This document shows, piece after piece, positions 34,250 through 41,974 of a stretch of 41,974 bases of DNA. Below the pieces are notes generated by a model. It was not told where the DNA came from and ran no database searches. It saw nothing but the letters and a program-made list of their open reading frames with translations. Positions within the stretch are counted from its first letter, which is position 1; every line of letters starts with the position of its first letter. The DNA comes from Guyparkeria sp. SCN-R1 (GTDB lineage Bacteria > Pseudomonadota > Gammaproteobacteria > Halothiobacillales > Halothiobacillaceae): positions 1-41,974 of the forward strand of contig NZ_QZMT01000016.1 in NCBI RefSeq assembly GCF_003932495.1, read 5' to 3'. The position numbers and the translations under genes are program-made.

Positions 34250-35785
34250 ATGTCCAATATCGCCCCGCGACGCCCCGTCCTGCTTGTGATCATGGACGGT
34301 GTCGGCGTCAACCCGAGCCGCAAGCACAACGCCGTGAGCCTGGCCGAAACGCCTCGGCTCGACGAGTTGTACGCCCACCACCCGCACACGGTGATCGAGG
34401 CCTCCGGGCGGGCCTGCGGCCTGCCTGACGGCCAGATGGGCAACTCCGAGGTCGGTCACCTGACCCTAGGCTGCGGCGCGATCAACCGTCAGGACCTGGT
34501 GCGCATCGACGACGCGATCAAGGACGGCAGCTTCTACGAGAACTCCGCGCTGAACCAGGCGATGCAGAAGGCCGCGGATGCCGGTCGCCCGATCCACCTG
34601 ATCGGGCTGGTGTCCGACGGCGGCGTACACAGCCACGTCCGTCATCTGCTCGCCTTGATCAAGATGGCGAAGAAGATCGGCGCCCGGCCGCTGATCCACA
34701 TGATCACCGACGGCCGCGACACCGCGCCGAAATCCGCGCTGGGCTACCTCGACCAGCTCGAGCCCAAGCTCAAGGACGCCGGCGGGGCGATCGCCACCAT
34801 CAGCGGCCGCTACTACGCCATGGACCGCGACCAGCGCTGGGAGCGCACGGAAGAGGCGTTCAACGCCATCGTCCGTGGAGACGGCCCGCGTTTCCGTGAC
34901 GCCCGTGCCGCGCTCGACGCGTCCTACGCGGCCGAGCAGCACGACGAGTTCATCCGCCCCGCGGTGCTCGACGGCTTCGAGCCGCTGTCGGCCGACGACG
35001 CGATGATCTTCTTCAACTTCCGCAACGACCGCCCGCGCCAGCTCACCGAGGCGCTGGGCCAGGCGGAGTTCACCGGCTTCGACCGCGGCGACTACCAGCC
35101 GATCGTGGTCACCTGCCTGACCGAGTACGACCCGCGCTTCCTGTCGCCGATCGGCTTCCCGCCCGAGCGCCCCAAGAACGTGCTGGCCGAGGCGATCAGC
35201 CAGGCCGGCATCAAGCAGTTCCACTGCGCCGAGACCGAGAAGTACGCCCACGTGACGTTCTTCTTCAACGGCGGCAAGGAAGAGACCTTCGCCGGCGAGG
35301 ACCGCGTCATGGTGCCCTCGCCCAAGGTAGCGACCTACGATCTGCAACCGGAGATGAGCGCGCGCGAGGTGGCGGATGCGGCCATCGACGCGGTGCGCGC
35401 CGAGCAGTACGGCTTCGTGCTGGTCAACTTCGCCAACGGCGACATGGTGGGCCACACCGCCGTGCGCGAGGCGGTGATCAAGGCCATGGAGACGGTCGAC
35501 CTCGAGGTCGGCCGGCTGGTCGACGCCGCGCGCGAACAAGGCTACTCGATCATCCTCACCGCCGATCACGGCAACTGCGACGAGATGGTCGACCCCGTCA
35601 CCGGCGACCCACACACCCAGCACACCACCTACCCGGTGCCCTGCATCGTCATCGACAAGACCCCGGTGCGCCTGCGTACCGGCGGCGGCATCGCCAACAT
35701 CGCCGCGACCGTGCTCGAGCTGATGGGCCTGCCCCTGCCCAAGAAGATGAAGCGCTCGTTGCTGCTGGAAAAACCCTCCAGCTGA
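34250..35785 (+). CDS. gpmI: 2,3-bisphosphoglycerate-independent phosphoglycerate mutase
   Basis: Interconverts 3- and 2-phosphoglycerate in glycolysis and gluconeogenesis using two Mn2+. The start at 34250 (MSNIAPRRPVLLVIMDGVG) follows AAGGA and gives 511 residues, the family norm. The catalytic Ser is in GQMGNSEVGHLTLGCG, and metal ligands lie in VIMDGVG, GDMVGHTAV and LTADHGNCDEM. It lies 152 bp after tatC and ends before a strong terminator. Confidence 0.97.
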   Translation: MSNIAPRRPVLLVIMDGVGVNPSRKHNAVSLAETPRLDELYAHHPHTVIEASGRACGLPDGQMGNSEVGHLTLGCGAINRQDLVRIDDAIKDGSFYENSALNQAMQKAADAGRPIHLIGLVSDGGVHSHVRHLLALIKMAKKIGARPLIHMITDGRDTAPKSALGYLDQLEPKLKDAGGAIATISGRYYAMDRDQRWERTEEAFNAIVRGDGPRFRDARAALDASYAAEQHDEFIRPAVLDGFEPLSADDAMIFFNFRNDRPRQLTEALGQAEFTGFDRGDYQPIVVTCLTEYDPRFLSPIGFPPERPKNVLAEAISQAGIKQFHCAETEKYAHVTFFFNGGKEETFAGEDRVMVPSPKVATYDLQPEMSAREVADAAIDAVRAEQYGFVLVNFANGDMVGHTAVREAVIKAMETVDLEVGRLVDAAREQGYSIILTADHGNCDEMVDPVTGDPHTQHTTYPVPCIVIDKTPVRLRTGGGIANIAATVLELMGLPLPKKMKRSLLLEKPSS

Positions 35786-35806
35786 CCGAACCGGACCTCC
35801 GGCAAT

Positions 35807-35845
35807 CAAGGCCGCGCCGGCCCCGCTGGGGTCCGCGCGGCCTTG
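35807..35845 (+). terminator. Rho-independent terminator of gpmI
   Basis: An 11-bp perfect stem CAAGGCCGCGC / GCGCGGCCTTG with a loop of 17 nt that can itself fold; a short T-rich stretch follows. Confidence 0.7.
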
Positions 35846-35930
35846 TTCGTTTCGGCGAAAGGCGGACAACCGTTCGGCGCCAGGGGCAGCCGCAGGACCT
35901 TCTCCGCCGAGTAGGACTAGCCGTCCTTGT

Positions 35931-35945
35931 CGTTATGTTATAACG
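35931..35945. promoter_or_regulatory. Zur-like operator CGTTATGTTATAACG
   Basis: Arms CGTTAT and ATAACG are exactly complementary around a 3-nt centre. The sequence resembles the gammaproteobacterial Zur box (TGTTATA-TATAACA type). It sits 45 bp before the start of a His-rich outer-membrane protein and overlaps a possible -10 (TATAAC, 35939-35944), so Zur binding would block transcription when zinc is sufficient. Confidence 0.6.
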
Positions 35946-35989
35946 TTTGCGACATCACTAAGACCAACCTTGACCAAGGAACAAGAACC

Positions 35990-37279
35990 ATGCCCCGCCA
36001 CTTGCCGCTCCGTCTGGCCCCACTGCTCGCCGCCACCAGCGTAGTGCCCTGGGGCACCGGCCAGGCAGCCGCACTGGCACTCGACCCGACACTCACGGTC
36101 GTTCTGGACGGGGTCTACTACGATGACAATGCCGATGGCGAGGGCGACGCCCGGCTCGGCGAAACCGCCGGCATCTTCGATGCCCATGACCACGAGGCGG
36201 CCGACCACGAACACGGCCTCGAGCAGGGGTTCAATCTCCGCCACACGGAAATCTCGCTGACTGGCGGCATCGAGAAACTGCTCGATGCACGGCTGAACGT
36301 CGCCATCTACGACGGGGGCGATGTGGAAGTCGAGGAAGCCTTCCTCGCCACCACGGACCTGCCCGCCGGGCTGCGGATCAAGGCCGGCAAGTTCTACTCC
36401 GGCATCGGCTACGCCAACGAAAGACACCCGCACGACTGGGATTTCGTCGACCAGAACCTGCCCTACCGCACCCTGCTGGGTGTACACGGCCTGTCCGACA
36501 TCGGCGCACAACTCACCTGGCAACCGGCATGGGACCACGACACGCGCTTTGGCATCGAGGCCTTCCAGGGCGACAACAACGAACGTCTCGGCACCGAGGC
36601 CGACCACGCCGACGACCTGCCGGGCCGGGACGACGCCCCCGGCTTGTACACGGCGTTCGCCAAGTGGTCGCCAGCGCTCGGCCACGACCATGCCCTGCAA
36701 CTCGGCGCCTCGGCCGCCTGGTTTCGCAGTCACCAGGAATTCCATCACCACGACGAACCCGATGAGCACGGCCTGGACGGCGAGGCCCGTCTCTGGGGGC
36801 TCGATGCCACCTACGCCTTTCACGCGGACGGCGCCCACGGACAAGGCGACTGGCGCGTGGCGGCCGAATACCTAATCGCCGAGAAGAACCTCGAGGTGGC
36901 ACATCACGCCAGCGACCCGAGCGTGATCGGCCAGGCGCGAGACTTCACCGAGGACGGCCTGTACGTGCAGGCCACCTACGGGATTGCCCCGCGCTGGGAG
37001 GTCGGACTGCGCTACGACGCGGTTGGCTTCACCAACGAGAAACGCGGCCCGCTAGCCGCTTCGAATGCCGACTACGACGAGAGCGACCGCTGGACGGCGG
37101 CCGCCACCTGGCAGATCAGCGATACCAGCCGACTGCGCGCCCAGGTCGCACGGGTCAGCGCCGCCCTGGAAACCGACCGGGAGCACTACACCCAGTTCTA
37201 CCTGCAATACCAGTGGCGCTTCTCGCTCGGCCAACGCTCGGACCCTCACGCCGGGCATCACCACGGTCACGATCACTGA
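35990..37279 (+). CDS. His-rich outer-membrane beta-barrel protein, probably zinc-regulated
   Basis: A 429-residue exported protein; AAGGA precedes the ATG at 35990. A signal peptide (MPRHLPLRLAPLLAATSVVPWGTGQAAA) is followed by alternating beta-strand segments typical of porins, such as LLDARLNVAIYDGGDVEVEEAF and GLRIKAGKFYSGIGYANERHPHDWDFVD. His/Asp/Glu clusters occur at several sites (FDAHDHEAADHEHG, HQEFHHHDEPDEHG), and the C-terminus is DPHAGHHHGHDH. The Zur-like box and the His clusters suggest zinc capture or passage across the outer membrane. There is no TonB box or plug domain, so it is not a typical TonB-dependent receptor. Confidence 0.8.
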   Translation: MPRHLPLRLAPLLAATSVVPWGTGQAAALALDPTLTVVLDGVYYDDNADGEGDARLGETAGIFDAHDHEAADHEHGLEQGFNLRHTEISLTGGIEKLLDARLNVAIYDGGDVEVEEAFLATTDLPAGLRIKAGKFYSGIGYANERHPHDWDFVDQNLPYRTLLGVHGLSDIGAQLTWQPAWDHDTRFGIEAFQGDNNERLGTEADHADDLPGRDDAPGLYTAFAKWSPALGHDHALQLGASAAWFRSHQEFHHHDEPDEHGLDGEARLWGLDATYAFHADGAHGQGDWRVAAEYLIAEKNLEVAHHASDPSVIGQARDFTEDGLYVQATYGIAPRWEVGLRYDAVGFTNEKRGPLAASNADYDESDRWTAAATWQISDTSRLRAQVARVSAALETDREHYTQFYLQYQWRFSLGQRSDPHAGHHHGHDH

Positions 37280-37353
37280 CGCGGCCAGGGTATCGGCTGG
37301 CATGCTAACCTCGATGAGCCGCCAGCCTGGGCGGCACGCCGCGAGGACTTGCC

Positions 37354-38112
37354 GTGACCGACCCGAACCAGCCCAACCAGACCCCGCCGACCGACGAACC
37401 CATCACCCGGCCGGACGAGCCACGTCGCGGCATCGGGTGCCTCGGGGTGAGCCTGATCATCGTGGGCACGATGATCGTCACCCTGGTGCTCGGGGCAATC
37501 GCCGTACGCTACTTTCTTTTCCCGGATCAGTTCGAGCCGGTCGAACTGAACGCGGCCGAGCAACAGACACTCGACGACAAGCTTGCCACCATCGGCGTTC
37601 AGCCCGACCAGCCCTCGCCCCGAGCGGGGGATCGGTTTTCCTCGCGACCGGAGGAGTTCGATGACCAGGGTCGACTCAAGCCCGAGCCATACCGGGAGAA
37701 GGACGCCCCGCGCGAGGTGCAGTTCGACGAACGCGAGCTCAATGCCATCATTGCCCGCGACCCGGAGATGGCCCGGCGACTGGCCATCGACCTGTCCGAG
37801 GACCTGGTCAGCGTCAAGCTACTGGTGCCGCTGCCACCGGACTTCCCAGTCATGGGCGGGCAGACGCTACGCCTGAACGCGGGCGCCGAAGTGCGGCAAG
37901 TGCCGACGCCGGAAGGATCCCGGCTGGCGGTGGTCGTCACCGGCGTGAGCCTGTGGGGCGTGCCGCTGCCGAATACCTGGATCGGCGGGCTCAAGGGCGT
38001 CGACCTGGTCGCGGAATTCGGTGGCGAGCCGGGCTTCTGGCAATCCCTCGCCGAGGGCGTCGAGTCCGTTGACGTCGAGGAGGGCCAGCTGGTATTCCGG
38101 CTGGCCGAATGA
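37354..38112 (+). CDS. Single-pass membrane protein of unknown function
   Basis: A 252-residue protein from GTG 37354, which follows GAGGAC. A Pro-rich cytoplasmic N-terminus (~1-28) precedes one transmembrane helix (GVSLIIVGTMIVTLVLGAIAV, ~32-52). The remainder is probably periplasmic: a charged linker, then a beta-rich domain from ~120 (REVQFDERELNAIIARDPEMARRLAIDLSEDLVSVKLLVPLP...). I do not recognise an enzyme motif. The region resembles membrane-anchored lipid- or polymer-binding domains only in general shape. Neighbours give no clear clue. Confidence 0.78.
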   Translation: MTDPNQPNQTPPTDEPITRPDEPRRGIGCLGVSLIIVGTMIVTLVLGAIAVRYFLFPDQFEPVELNAAEQQTLDDKLATIGVQPDQPSPRAGDRFSSRPEEFDDQGRLKPEPYREKDAPREVQFDERELNAIIARDPEMARRLAIDLSEDLVSVKLLVPLPPDFPVMGGQTLRLNAGAEVRQVPTPEGSRLAVVVTGVSLWGVPLPNTWIGGLKGVDLVAEFGGEPGFWQSLAEGVESVDVEEGQLVFRLAE

Positions 38113-38149
38113 AAATCGCACACCCAGATAACCGAAAGGAGACTTTGGC

Positions 38150-38848
38150 ATGAAGACCGCCCTGATCACCGGCACCAATCGAGGCATCGGCCTGGATCTG
38201 ACCCGCCAGCTGCTCGAGGACGGCTGGCGGGTGCATGCCACCGCGCGTGATCCGGAGCAATCGGCCGAACTCAAGGCATTGGCCTTCGCCCACCCGGAGA
38301 CGCTGCGACTGCATGCCCTGGACGTTGCGGATGCCGAGTCCATCCGGGCACTTTCCGACCAGCTGGCCGACGAATCGATCGACTGGCTGATCAACAACGC
38401 CGGCATCTACGGCCCGCGAGGCGTGGCCTTCGGCAACGTCCACGACGTCGAGGCCTGGCTGGACGTGTTCCGCATCAACTGCATCGCACCGACGCTGATC
38501 ATGCAGGCGTTCGCCGACCAGGTGGCACGCAGTGACGAGAAGAAGATCGGCATTCTCTCGAGCAAGGTCGGCTCGATGGGCGACAACGGCTCGGGTGGCG
38601 GCTACATCTACCGGTCGAGCAAGGCGGCGGTCAACGCGGTAATCAAAAGCGCCTCGATCGACCTCGAACCGCGCGGCATCAATGTGGTCGCCCTGCATCC
38701 GGGCTGGGTGCTGACCGACATGGGCGGCCCCAACGCCGAGATCACCACCGCCCAGAGCGCCACCGGGCTGCGTCGCAACATGGCTGGCCTGACCGAGGCC
38801 GACCGGGGGCGGTTCATCGACATCGATGGCACGACCATTCCCTGGTAA
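38150..38848 (+). CDS. SDR-family oxidoreductase (C-factor-like)
   Basis: A 232-residue short-chain dehydrogenase/reductase; AAGGAGA precedes the ATG. The cofactor loop is ITGTNRGIGLDLTRQL (~6-21), NNAG is in WLINNAGIYG, and the catalytic Tyr-Lys is in YIYRSSKAAVNAV with the Ser in ILSSKVGSMG. The group includes Myxococcus CsgA-like proteins and many reductases of unknown substrate. It is 37 bp after the membrane-protein gene and may be cotranscribed. Confidence 0.87.
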   Translation: MKTALITGTNRGIGLDLTRQLLEDGWRVHATARDPEQSAELKALAFAHPETLRLHALDVADAESIRALSDQLADESIDWLINNAGIYGPRGVAFGNVHDVEAWLDVFRINCIAPTLIMQAFADQVARSDEKKIGILSSKVGSMGDNGSGGGYIYRSSKAAVNAVIKSASIDLEPRGINVVALHPGWVLTDMGGPNAEITTAQSATGLRRNMAGLTEADRGRFIDIDGTTIPW

Positions 38849-38957
38849 GCCCCCCCAAGCCAAGGCCATAAAGGACCCGCCTCCCCAGCAAAATCGCGGC
38901 AGTCCTCGGGGCATGCCGGGGACGGGGCCACCCGCCTCGCGCTTGCTGGCGCAAACG

Positions 38958-38974
38958 GGAATCGTTATCATTCC
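38958..38974. promoter_or_regulatory. Fur-like box GGAATCGTTATCATTCC
   Basis: The complement GGAATGATAACGATTCC matches the Fur core AATGATAATCATT at 11 of 13 positions. It lies 68 bp before the start of the small Cys-rich gene. The match alone is suggestive, not decisive. Confidence 0.4.
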
Positions 38975-39042
38975 GGTGCGATTCCAAGCGTGTGCATTCC
39001 ACGTAGCGCACTCGCCCCATGTCAGCCAGCCGGGAGGCCGCC

Positions 39043-39366
39043 ATGCAGCTGTTGCACCACTGTGGGGAAGAGGCCGACCAGATCGTGGTCACCTCGCCCG
39101 AAGGGGATCGGGAAATCGCCCGGTTTCGCTATGCCGAGCTCGACCGTTTCATCGCCGAGGGCAAGCTTTCGAGCGCGGAACTGTTCGACCGCCGCCCGGC
39201 GGGCCAGGCCGCACTGTGCCGGCAGCTGGCGCTGCTTGCTTGTGCGCGCGAATGCCGCCACGGCATGACCTGCCTGGCGGTCGACTGCCCCTACTACCCG
39301 GCACCCTCGCATCACCCCATCCCGACACTCGACAGCCTGCCGGCCGCCAAATCGAAACGCGCTTGA
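39043..39366 (+). CDS. Small Cys-rich protein of unknown function
   Basis: A 107-residue protein; GGGAGG at 39032-39037 lies 5 nt before the ATG at 39043, so the upstream ATG at 39019 is less likely. It has no signal peptide. The middle is helical (YAELDRFIAEGKLSSAELFDRR). Near the end, CARECRHGMTCLAVDCPYYP gives four Cys that could bind iron, zinc or a cluster. A Fur-like box upstream suggests iron control. Its stop overlaps an NtrC site of glnA. I do not recognise the family. Confidence 0.6.
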   Translation: MQLLHHCGEEADQIVVTSPEGDREIARFRYAELDRFIAEGKLSSAELFDRRPAGQAALCRQLALLACARECRHGMTCLAVDCPYYPAPSHHPIPTLDSLPAAKSKRA

Positions 39367-39379
39367 CCCAACATGGTGC
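39365..39379. promoter_or_regulatory. NtrC enhancer site 1 of glnA
   Basis: Read on the minus strand, GCACCATGTTGGGTC matches the NtrC consensus GCACCATWTTGGTGC strongly in the left half. Its centre lies 31 bp (three helical turns) from site 2, the spacing known for the E. coli glnA enhancer. Confidence 0.6.
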
Positions 39380-39394
39380 CAACGGCCAACCCAA

Positions 39395-39411
39395 TGCACC
39401 ATTACGGTGCA
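39395..39411. promoter_or_regulatory. NtrC enhancer site 2 of glnA
   Basis: TGCACCATTACGGTGCA is a perfect inverted repeat (TGCACC / GGTGCA) around 5 nt, close to the NtrC consensus. It lies about 190 bp upstream of the sigma-54 promoter. Between 39412 and 39585 I see nothing else. Confidence 0.75.
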
Positions 39412-39585
39412 TCCGGGGCCGCGTATCCGCCTCACTACCGAGGTGGGCCGCCGATGCACTGGCGGCGACACCACCCGCCGACTCCAGCGCGCCTTGCGGG
39501 ATAACAGTCACTTAGGCGCACCCGGGCCACCCGGCAGCCGCCCCATCTGACTGCACCTCCGCGCAGCAATCCGTCAACAAGAAAC

Positions 39586-39602
39586 AGGCACGGTTTCTGC
39601 TT
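39586..39602 (+). promoter_or_regulatory. Sigma-54 promoter of glnA
   Basis: AGGCACGGTTTCTGCTT has the essential GG (39587-39588) and GC (39599-39600) exactly 10 bp apart, in the -24/-12 context GGCACG...TGCT. Transcription would start near 39612, with a ~90-nt leader. Confidence 0.75.
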
Positions 39603-39700
39603 TTCTTGCACCAAGTCGGGCATCAGCGGATCATGTCGGCAGCATGCCGCGCGATCTCACGCCCGCCGCATTCGAGATACATCGTTCACCGGAGGATTCC

Positions 39701-41116
39701 ATGTCCAACGCGACCAACAAAGTCATGACCCTGATGGAAGAAAACGGCGTCAAGTTCGTCGACTTCCGCTTTACCGACACGCTGGGCAAGCAGCAGCACG
39801 TCACCTACCCGGCCAGCCACATCGACGAGGAAACCTTCGAGGACGGCGTGATGTTCGACGGCTCGTCGATCGCCGGCTGGAAGGGCATCAACGCCTCGGA
39901 CATGATCCTGATGCCGGACCCGGAATCCGCCAACATCGATCCGTTCTCCGAAGAGCCGACCCTGATCGTCGTCTGCGACATCATCGAGCCGGACACCATG
40001 CAGGGCTACAACCGTGACCCGCGCTCGGTCGCCCGTCGCGCCGAGGCCTACATCCAGTCCTCTGGCCTGGCCGATGCCGCGCTGTTCGGCCCAGAAAACG
40101 AATTCTTCATCCTCGACGACGTGCGCTGGGGCTCGGACATGTCCGGCTCGTTCGTCAAGATCGACTCCAAGGAAGCCGCCTGGAACGCCGAGCGCGTCTA
40201 CGAGGACGGCAACATGGGTCACCGCCCGGGCGTCAAGGGTGGCTACTTCCCGGTCCCGCCGGTCGACTCCCTGCACGACATCCGTCAGGCGATGTGCCTG
40301 GTGCTCGAGGAGATGGGCCAGGACGTCGAGGTCCACCACCACGAAGTTGCGACCGCCGGCCAGTGCGAGATCGGTGTCGCGTTCAACACGCTGGTGAAGA
40401 AGGCCGACGAAGTCCAGGACCTCAAGTACGTGATCCACAACGTGGCCCACGCCTACGGCAAGACCGCCACCTTCATGCCCAAGCCGATCGTTGGCGACAA
40501 CGGTTCCGGCATGCACGTCCACCAGTCGATGACCCGGGATGGCAAGAACCTGTTCTCCGGCGACGGCTACGCAGGCCTCTCCGAGATGGCGCTGTACTAC
40601 ATCGGCGGCATCATCAAGCACGCTCGCGCGCTGAACGCGTTCTGCAACCCGTCGACCAACAGCTACAAGCGCCTGGTCCCGGGCTTCGAGGCACCGGTCA
40701 AGCTGGCCTACTCCAGCCGTAACCGTTCGGCGTCCATCCGGATCCCGTTCGTCTCGAACCCGAAGGCCCGTCGCGTCGAGCTGCGCTTCCCGGACTCCAC
40801 CGCCAACCCGTACCTGGCGTTTGCGGCGATGCTGATGGCCGGCATCGACGGCATCCAGAACAAGATCCACCCGGGCGAGGCAGCGAGCAAGAACCTCTAC
40901 GACCTGCCGCCGGAAGAAGAGAAGAACATCCCCGAGGTGGCCTTCTCTCTGGATGAGGCGCTCAAGGCACTGGACGAGGACCGCGAGTTCCTGACCCGTG
41001 GCGACGTCTTTTCCGACGACCTGATCGACGCCTACATCGAGCTCAAGGGCGAGGAAGTCCAGCTGCTGCGGATGACCACCCATCCGGTCGAGTTCGACAT
41101 GTACTACAGCCTGTAA
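39701..41116 (+). CDS. glnA: Glutamine synthetase, type I
   Basis: ATP-dependent amidation of glutamate to glutamine, the main ammonia-assimilating step; a dodecamer. The start at 39701 follows GGAGGA and gives 471 residues. Landmarks are the beta-Grasp region [17 protein letters not shown], the metal-site strand [14 protein letters not shown], the ATP region [16 protein letters not shown] and NRSASIRIP. Tyr near 400 in NLYDLPPEE is the adenylylation site, so activity is probably tuned by GlnE. Tandem NtrC sites and a sigma-54 promoter lie upstream; a strong terminator follows. Confidence 0.97.
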   Translation: MSNATNKVMTLMEENGVKFVDFRFTDTLGKQQHVTYPASHIDEETFEDGVMFDGSSIAGWKGINASDMILMPDPESANIDPFSEEPTLIVVCDIIEPDTMQGYNRDPRSVARRAEAYIQSSGLADAALFGPENEFFILDDVRWGSDMSGSFVKIDSKEAAWNAERVYEDGNMGHRPGVKGGYFPVPPVDSLHDIRQAMCLVLEEMGQDVEVHHHEVATAGQCEIGVAFNTLVKKADEVQDLKYVIHNVAHAYGKTATFMPKPIVGDNGSGMHVHQSMTRDGKNLFSGDGYAGLSEMALYYIGGIIKHARALNAFCNPSTNSYKRLVPGFEAPVKLAYSSRNRSASIRIPFVSNPKARRVELRFPDSTANPYLAFAAMLMAGIDGIQNKIHPGEAASKNLYDLPPEEEKNIPEVAFSLDEALKALDEDREFLTRGDVFSDDLIDAYIELKGEEVQLLRMTTHPVEFDMYYSL

Positions 41117-41161
41117 GGCCAGTGGTCCGGCCGGGCGCAATGCCCGGCCACCGGAAACACG

Positions 41162-41187
41162 AACGCCCCGCATCGCGGGGCGTTTTT
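41162..41187 (+). terminator. Rho-independent terminator of glnA
   Basis: A 9-10-bp stem AACGCCCCGC / GCGGGGCGTT is followed by TTTTT. Confidence 0.88.
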
Positions 41188-41231
41188 GTCTGTGGGGTGG
41201 CAGCTTTTTGGGACCACCTCTCACTGGCACG

Positions 41232-41465
41232 TCACTTCTTGGGAACGCCCTCGGCACCCAGCTCTTCCTTCATCCGCTTCTGGAATTCCTGGATCTGCTC
41301 GCGAGCCTCTTGTTCGCTGACGCCGTAGCGAGCCTGGATCTTGCCGATCAGCTCATCCTTCTTGCCCTCGAGCACCGCGAACTCGTCACCCGTGATCTTT
41401 CCCCAGTATTCCTCGGCGTGCCCGATGAACGATCGCCAGTTACCTGCGATGTGATCCCACTTCAT
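41232..41465 (-). CDS. CsbD-family stress-response protein
   Basis: A 77-residue hydrophilic, helical protein. The start at 41465 follows AGGAG. The sequence MKWDHIAGNWRSFIGHAEEYWGKITGDEF...KKDELIGKIQARYGVSEQEAREQIQEFQ matches the CsbD-like fold, a family induced by general stress in many bacteria with unknown molecular action. It is convergent with glnA and divergent from the ArsR gene. Confidence 0.9.
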   Translation of the reverse strand: MKWDHIAGNWRSFIGHAEEYWGKITGDEFAVLEGKKDELIGKIQARYGVSEQEAREQIQEFQKRMKEELGAEGVPKK

Positions 41466-41617
41466 TACGGAACTCCTGTGCAGTTTTGCCCTCTTCATTG
41501 TAGGCAATCGACGCCGGCCTGCTGACATGAATGCGACGCTAATCTAAGTCGGCGATACAATGAGCCCAGCTAATGATTATTCCTTTCGATTAAATTTTGA
41601 GCACAAGAGAGACTGCC

Positions 41618-41944
41618 ATGCCACCCGAGGCCCTGTTTCGCGCCCTTGGCGACACCACCCGCCTGCGTTGCCTGATGCTACTGCTCCGAGAGAGCGAACT
41701 GTGTGTCTGCGAGTTGACCGAGGCACTGGCATTGAGCCAGCCCAAGATTTCCCGCCATCTCGCCCATTTGCGCGATGCCGGCATCACCCAGGTGCGACGC
41801 GATGGCACCTGGGTGTTCTACCGCGTCGCCGAGGACTTGCCCGCCTGGGTCCGCGCCGTACTCAAGGACACCTTCGATGGTAATGCCGGCGGCGAGACAT
41901 TCACCGAGGACCTTAACCGGGTAGCGTCCCGGGAAGTGGTGTAA
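41618..41944 (+). CDS. arsR: ArsR-family repressor, arsenic-sensing type
   Basis: A 108-residue winged-helix metalloregulator. The ATG at 41618 fits the family start MPPEALFRALGDTTRLRCLMLL; a TTG at 41597 is less likely. The metal site is ELCVCELTEAL, the C-V-C arrangement of arsenite/antimonite sensors of the ArsR type. The recognition helix is LSQPKISRHLAHLRDAGI and the wing RRDGTWVFYRV. The genes it controls would lie beyond the right edge (41974), so an ars operon is inferred, not seen. Confidence 0.9.
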   Translation: MPPEALFRALGDTTRLRCLMLLLRESELCVCELTEALALSQPKISRHLAHLRDAGITQVRRDGTWVFYRVAEDLPAWVRAVLKDTFDGNAGGETFTEDLNRVASREVV

Positions 41945-41974
41945 ATCTGGCGGGGTGAGGAGGCCACCGTGGCC

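Noticed and set aside
41529-41617. ArsR operator and -10 TACAAT upstream of arsR
   Set aside because: A TACAAT occurs at 41556-41561 but no matching -35 or convincing dyad was found, so no site is annotated.

Overview
The window is about 42 kb of GC-rich, gene-dense chromosomal DNA from a gammaproteobacterium. The order hisBHAFIE-tatABC, the T. ferrooxidans-type glutamate-cysteine ligase, the NtrC/sigma-54 glnA promoter and a DsrE-family periplasmic protein suggest a sulfur-oxidising lineage such as Halothiobacillaceae or another Chromatiales-like group; that placement is inference. There is no rRNA, prophage, CRISPR array or recognisable transposase. Nearly all the genes are core or housekeeping genes.

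Layout. 1-9.6 kb (+, with one - gene): gshA-gshB-apbE-tonB, then dksA-cyclophilin, RNase D, a 266-bp inverted-repeat element, bolA, a DUF1244 gene, a convergent gene for an unrecognised periplasmic protein (-), and an orphan spermidine-synthase-like gene. 9.6-20.8 kb (mostly -): a tRNA-Gly/Val/Asp operon, a CPA1 Na+/H+ antiporter with a second copy of the element at its 5' end, a DsrE-like gene with two upstream dyads, nadA, aspS, DUF502 and DUF3429 membrane proteins, a chemoreceptor, a tiny membrane protein and a Bax-inhibitor-1 protein. 20.9-28 kb: SDR + cardiolipin synthase (+), then Sel1-repeat protein, ZIP transporter, diguanylate cyclase + dinB and tRNA-Phe (all -). 28.2-35.8 kb (+): hisB, a different 144-bp inverted-repeat element, hisH-hisA-hisF, hisI-hisE, tatA-tatB-tatC and gpmI. 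35.9-42 kb: a histidine-rich outer-membrane protein under a Zur-like box, an unknown membrane protein, an SDR, a small Cys-rich protein under a Fur-like box, glnA with tandem NtrC sites and a sigma-54 promoter, csbD (-) and an arsenic-type ArsR regulator at the right edge.

How the genes work together. gshA/gshB make glutathione. The his genes cover six steps of histidine synthesis and are followed by the complete TatABC translocase. aspS, nadA and glnA serve aspartate, NAD and nitrogen metabolism. The ZIP carrier and the His-rich porin point to zinc handling.

The most unusual feature is non-coding. Two ~265-bp elements (6760-7025 and 11997-12261) share terminal repeats and several internal blocks. 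Their paired arms differ between copies but stay complementary within each copy, the pattern expected of a conserved folded RNA or ssDNA. A lone end of the same type lies at 19773-19788. A separate 144-bp element between hisB and hisH appears to supply both the hisB stop codon and the hisH ribosome-binding site.
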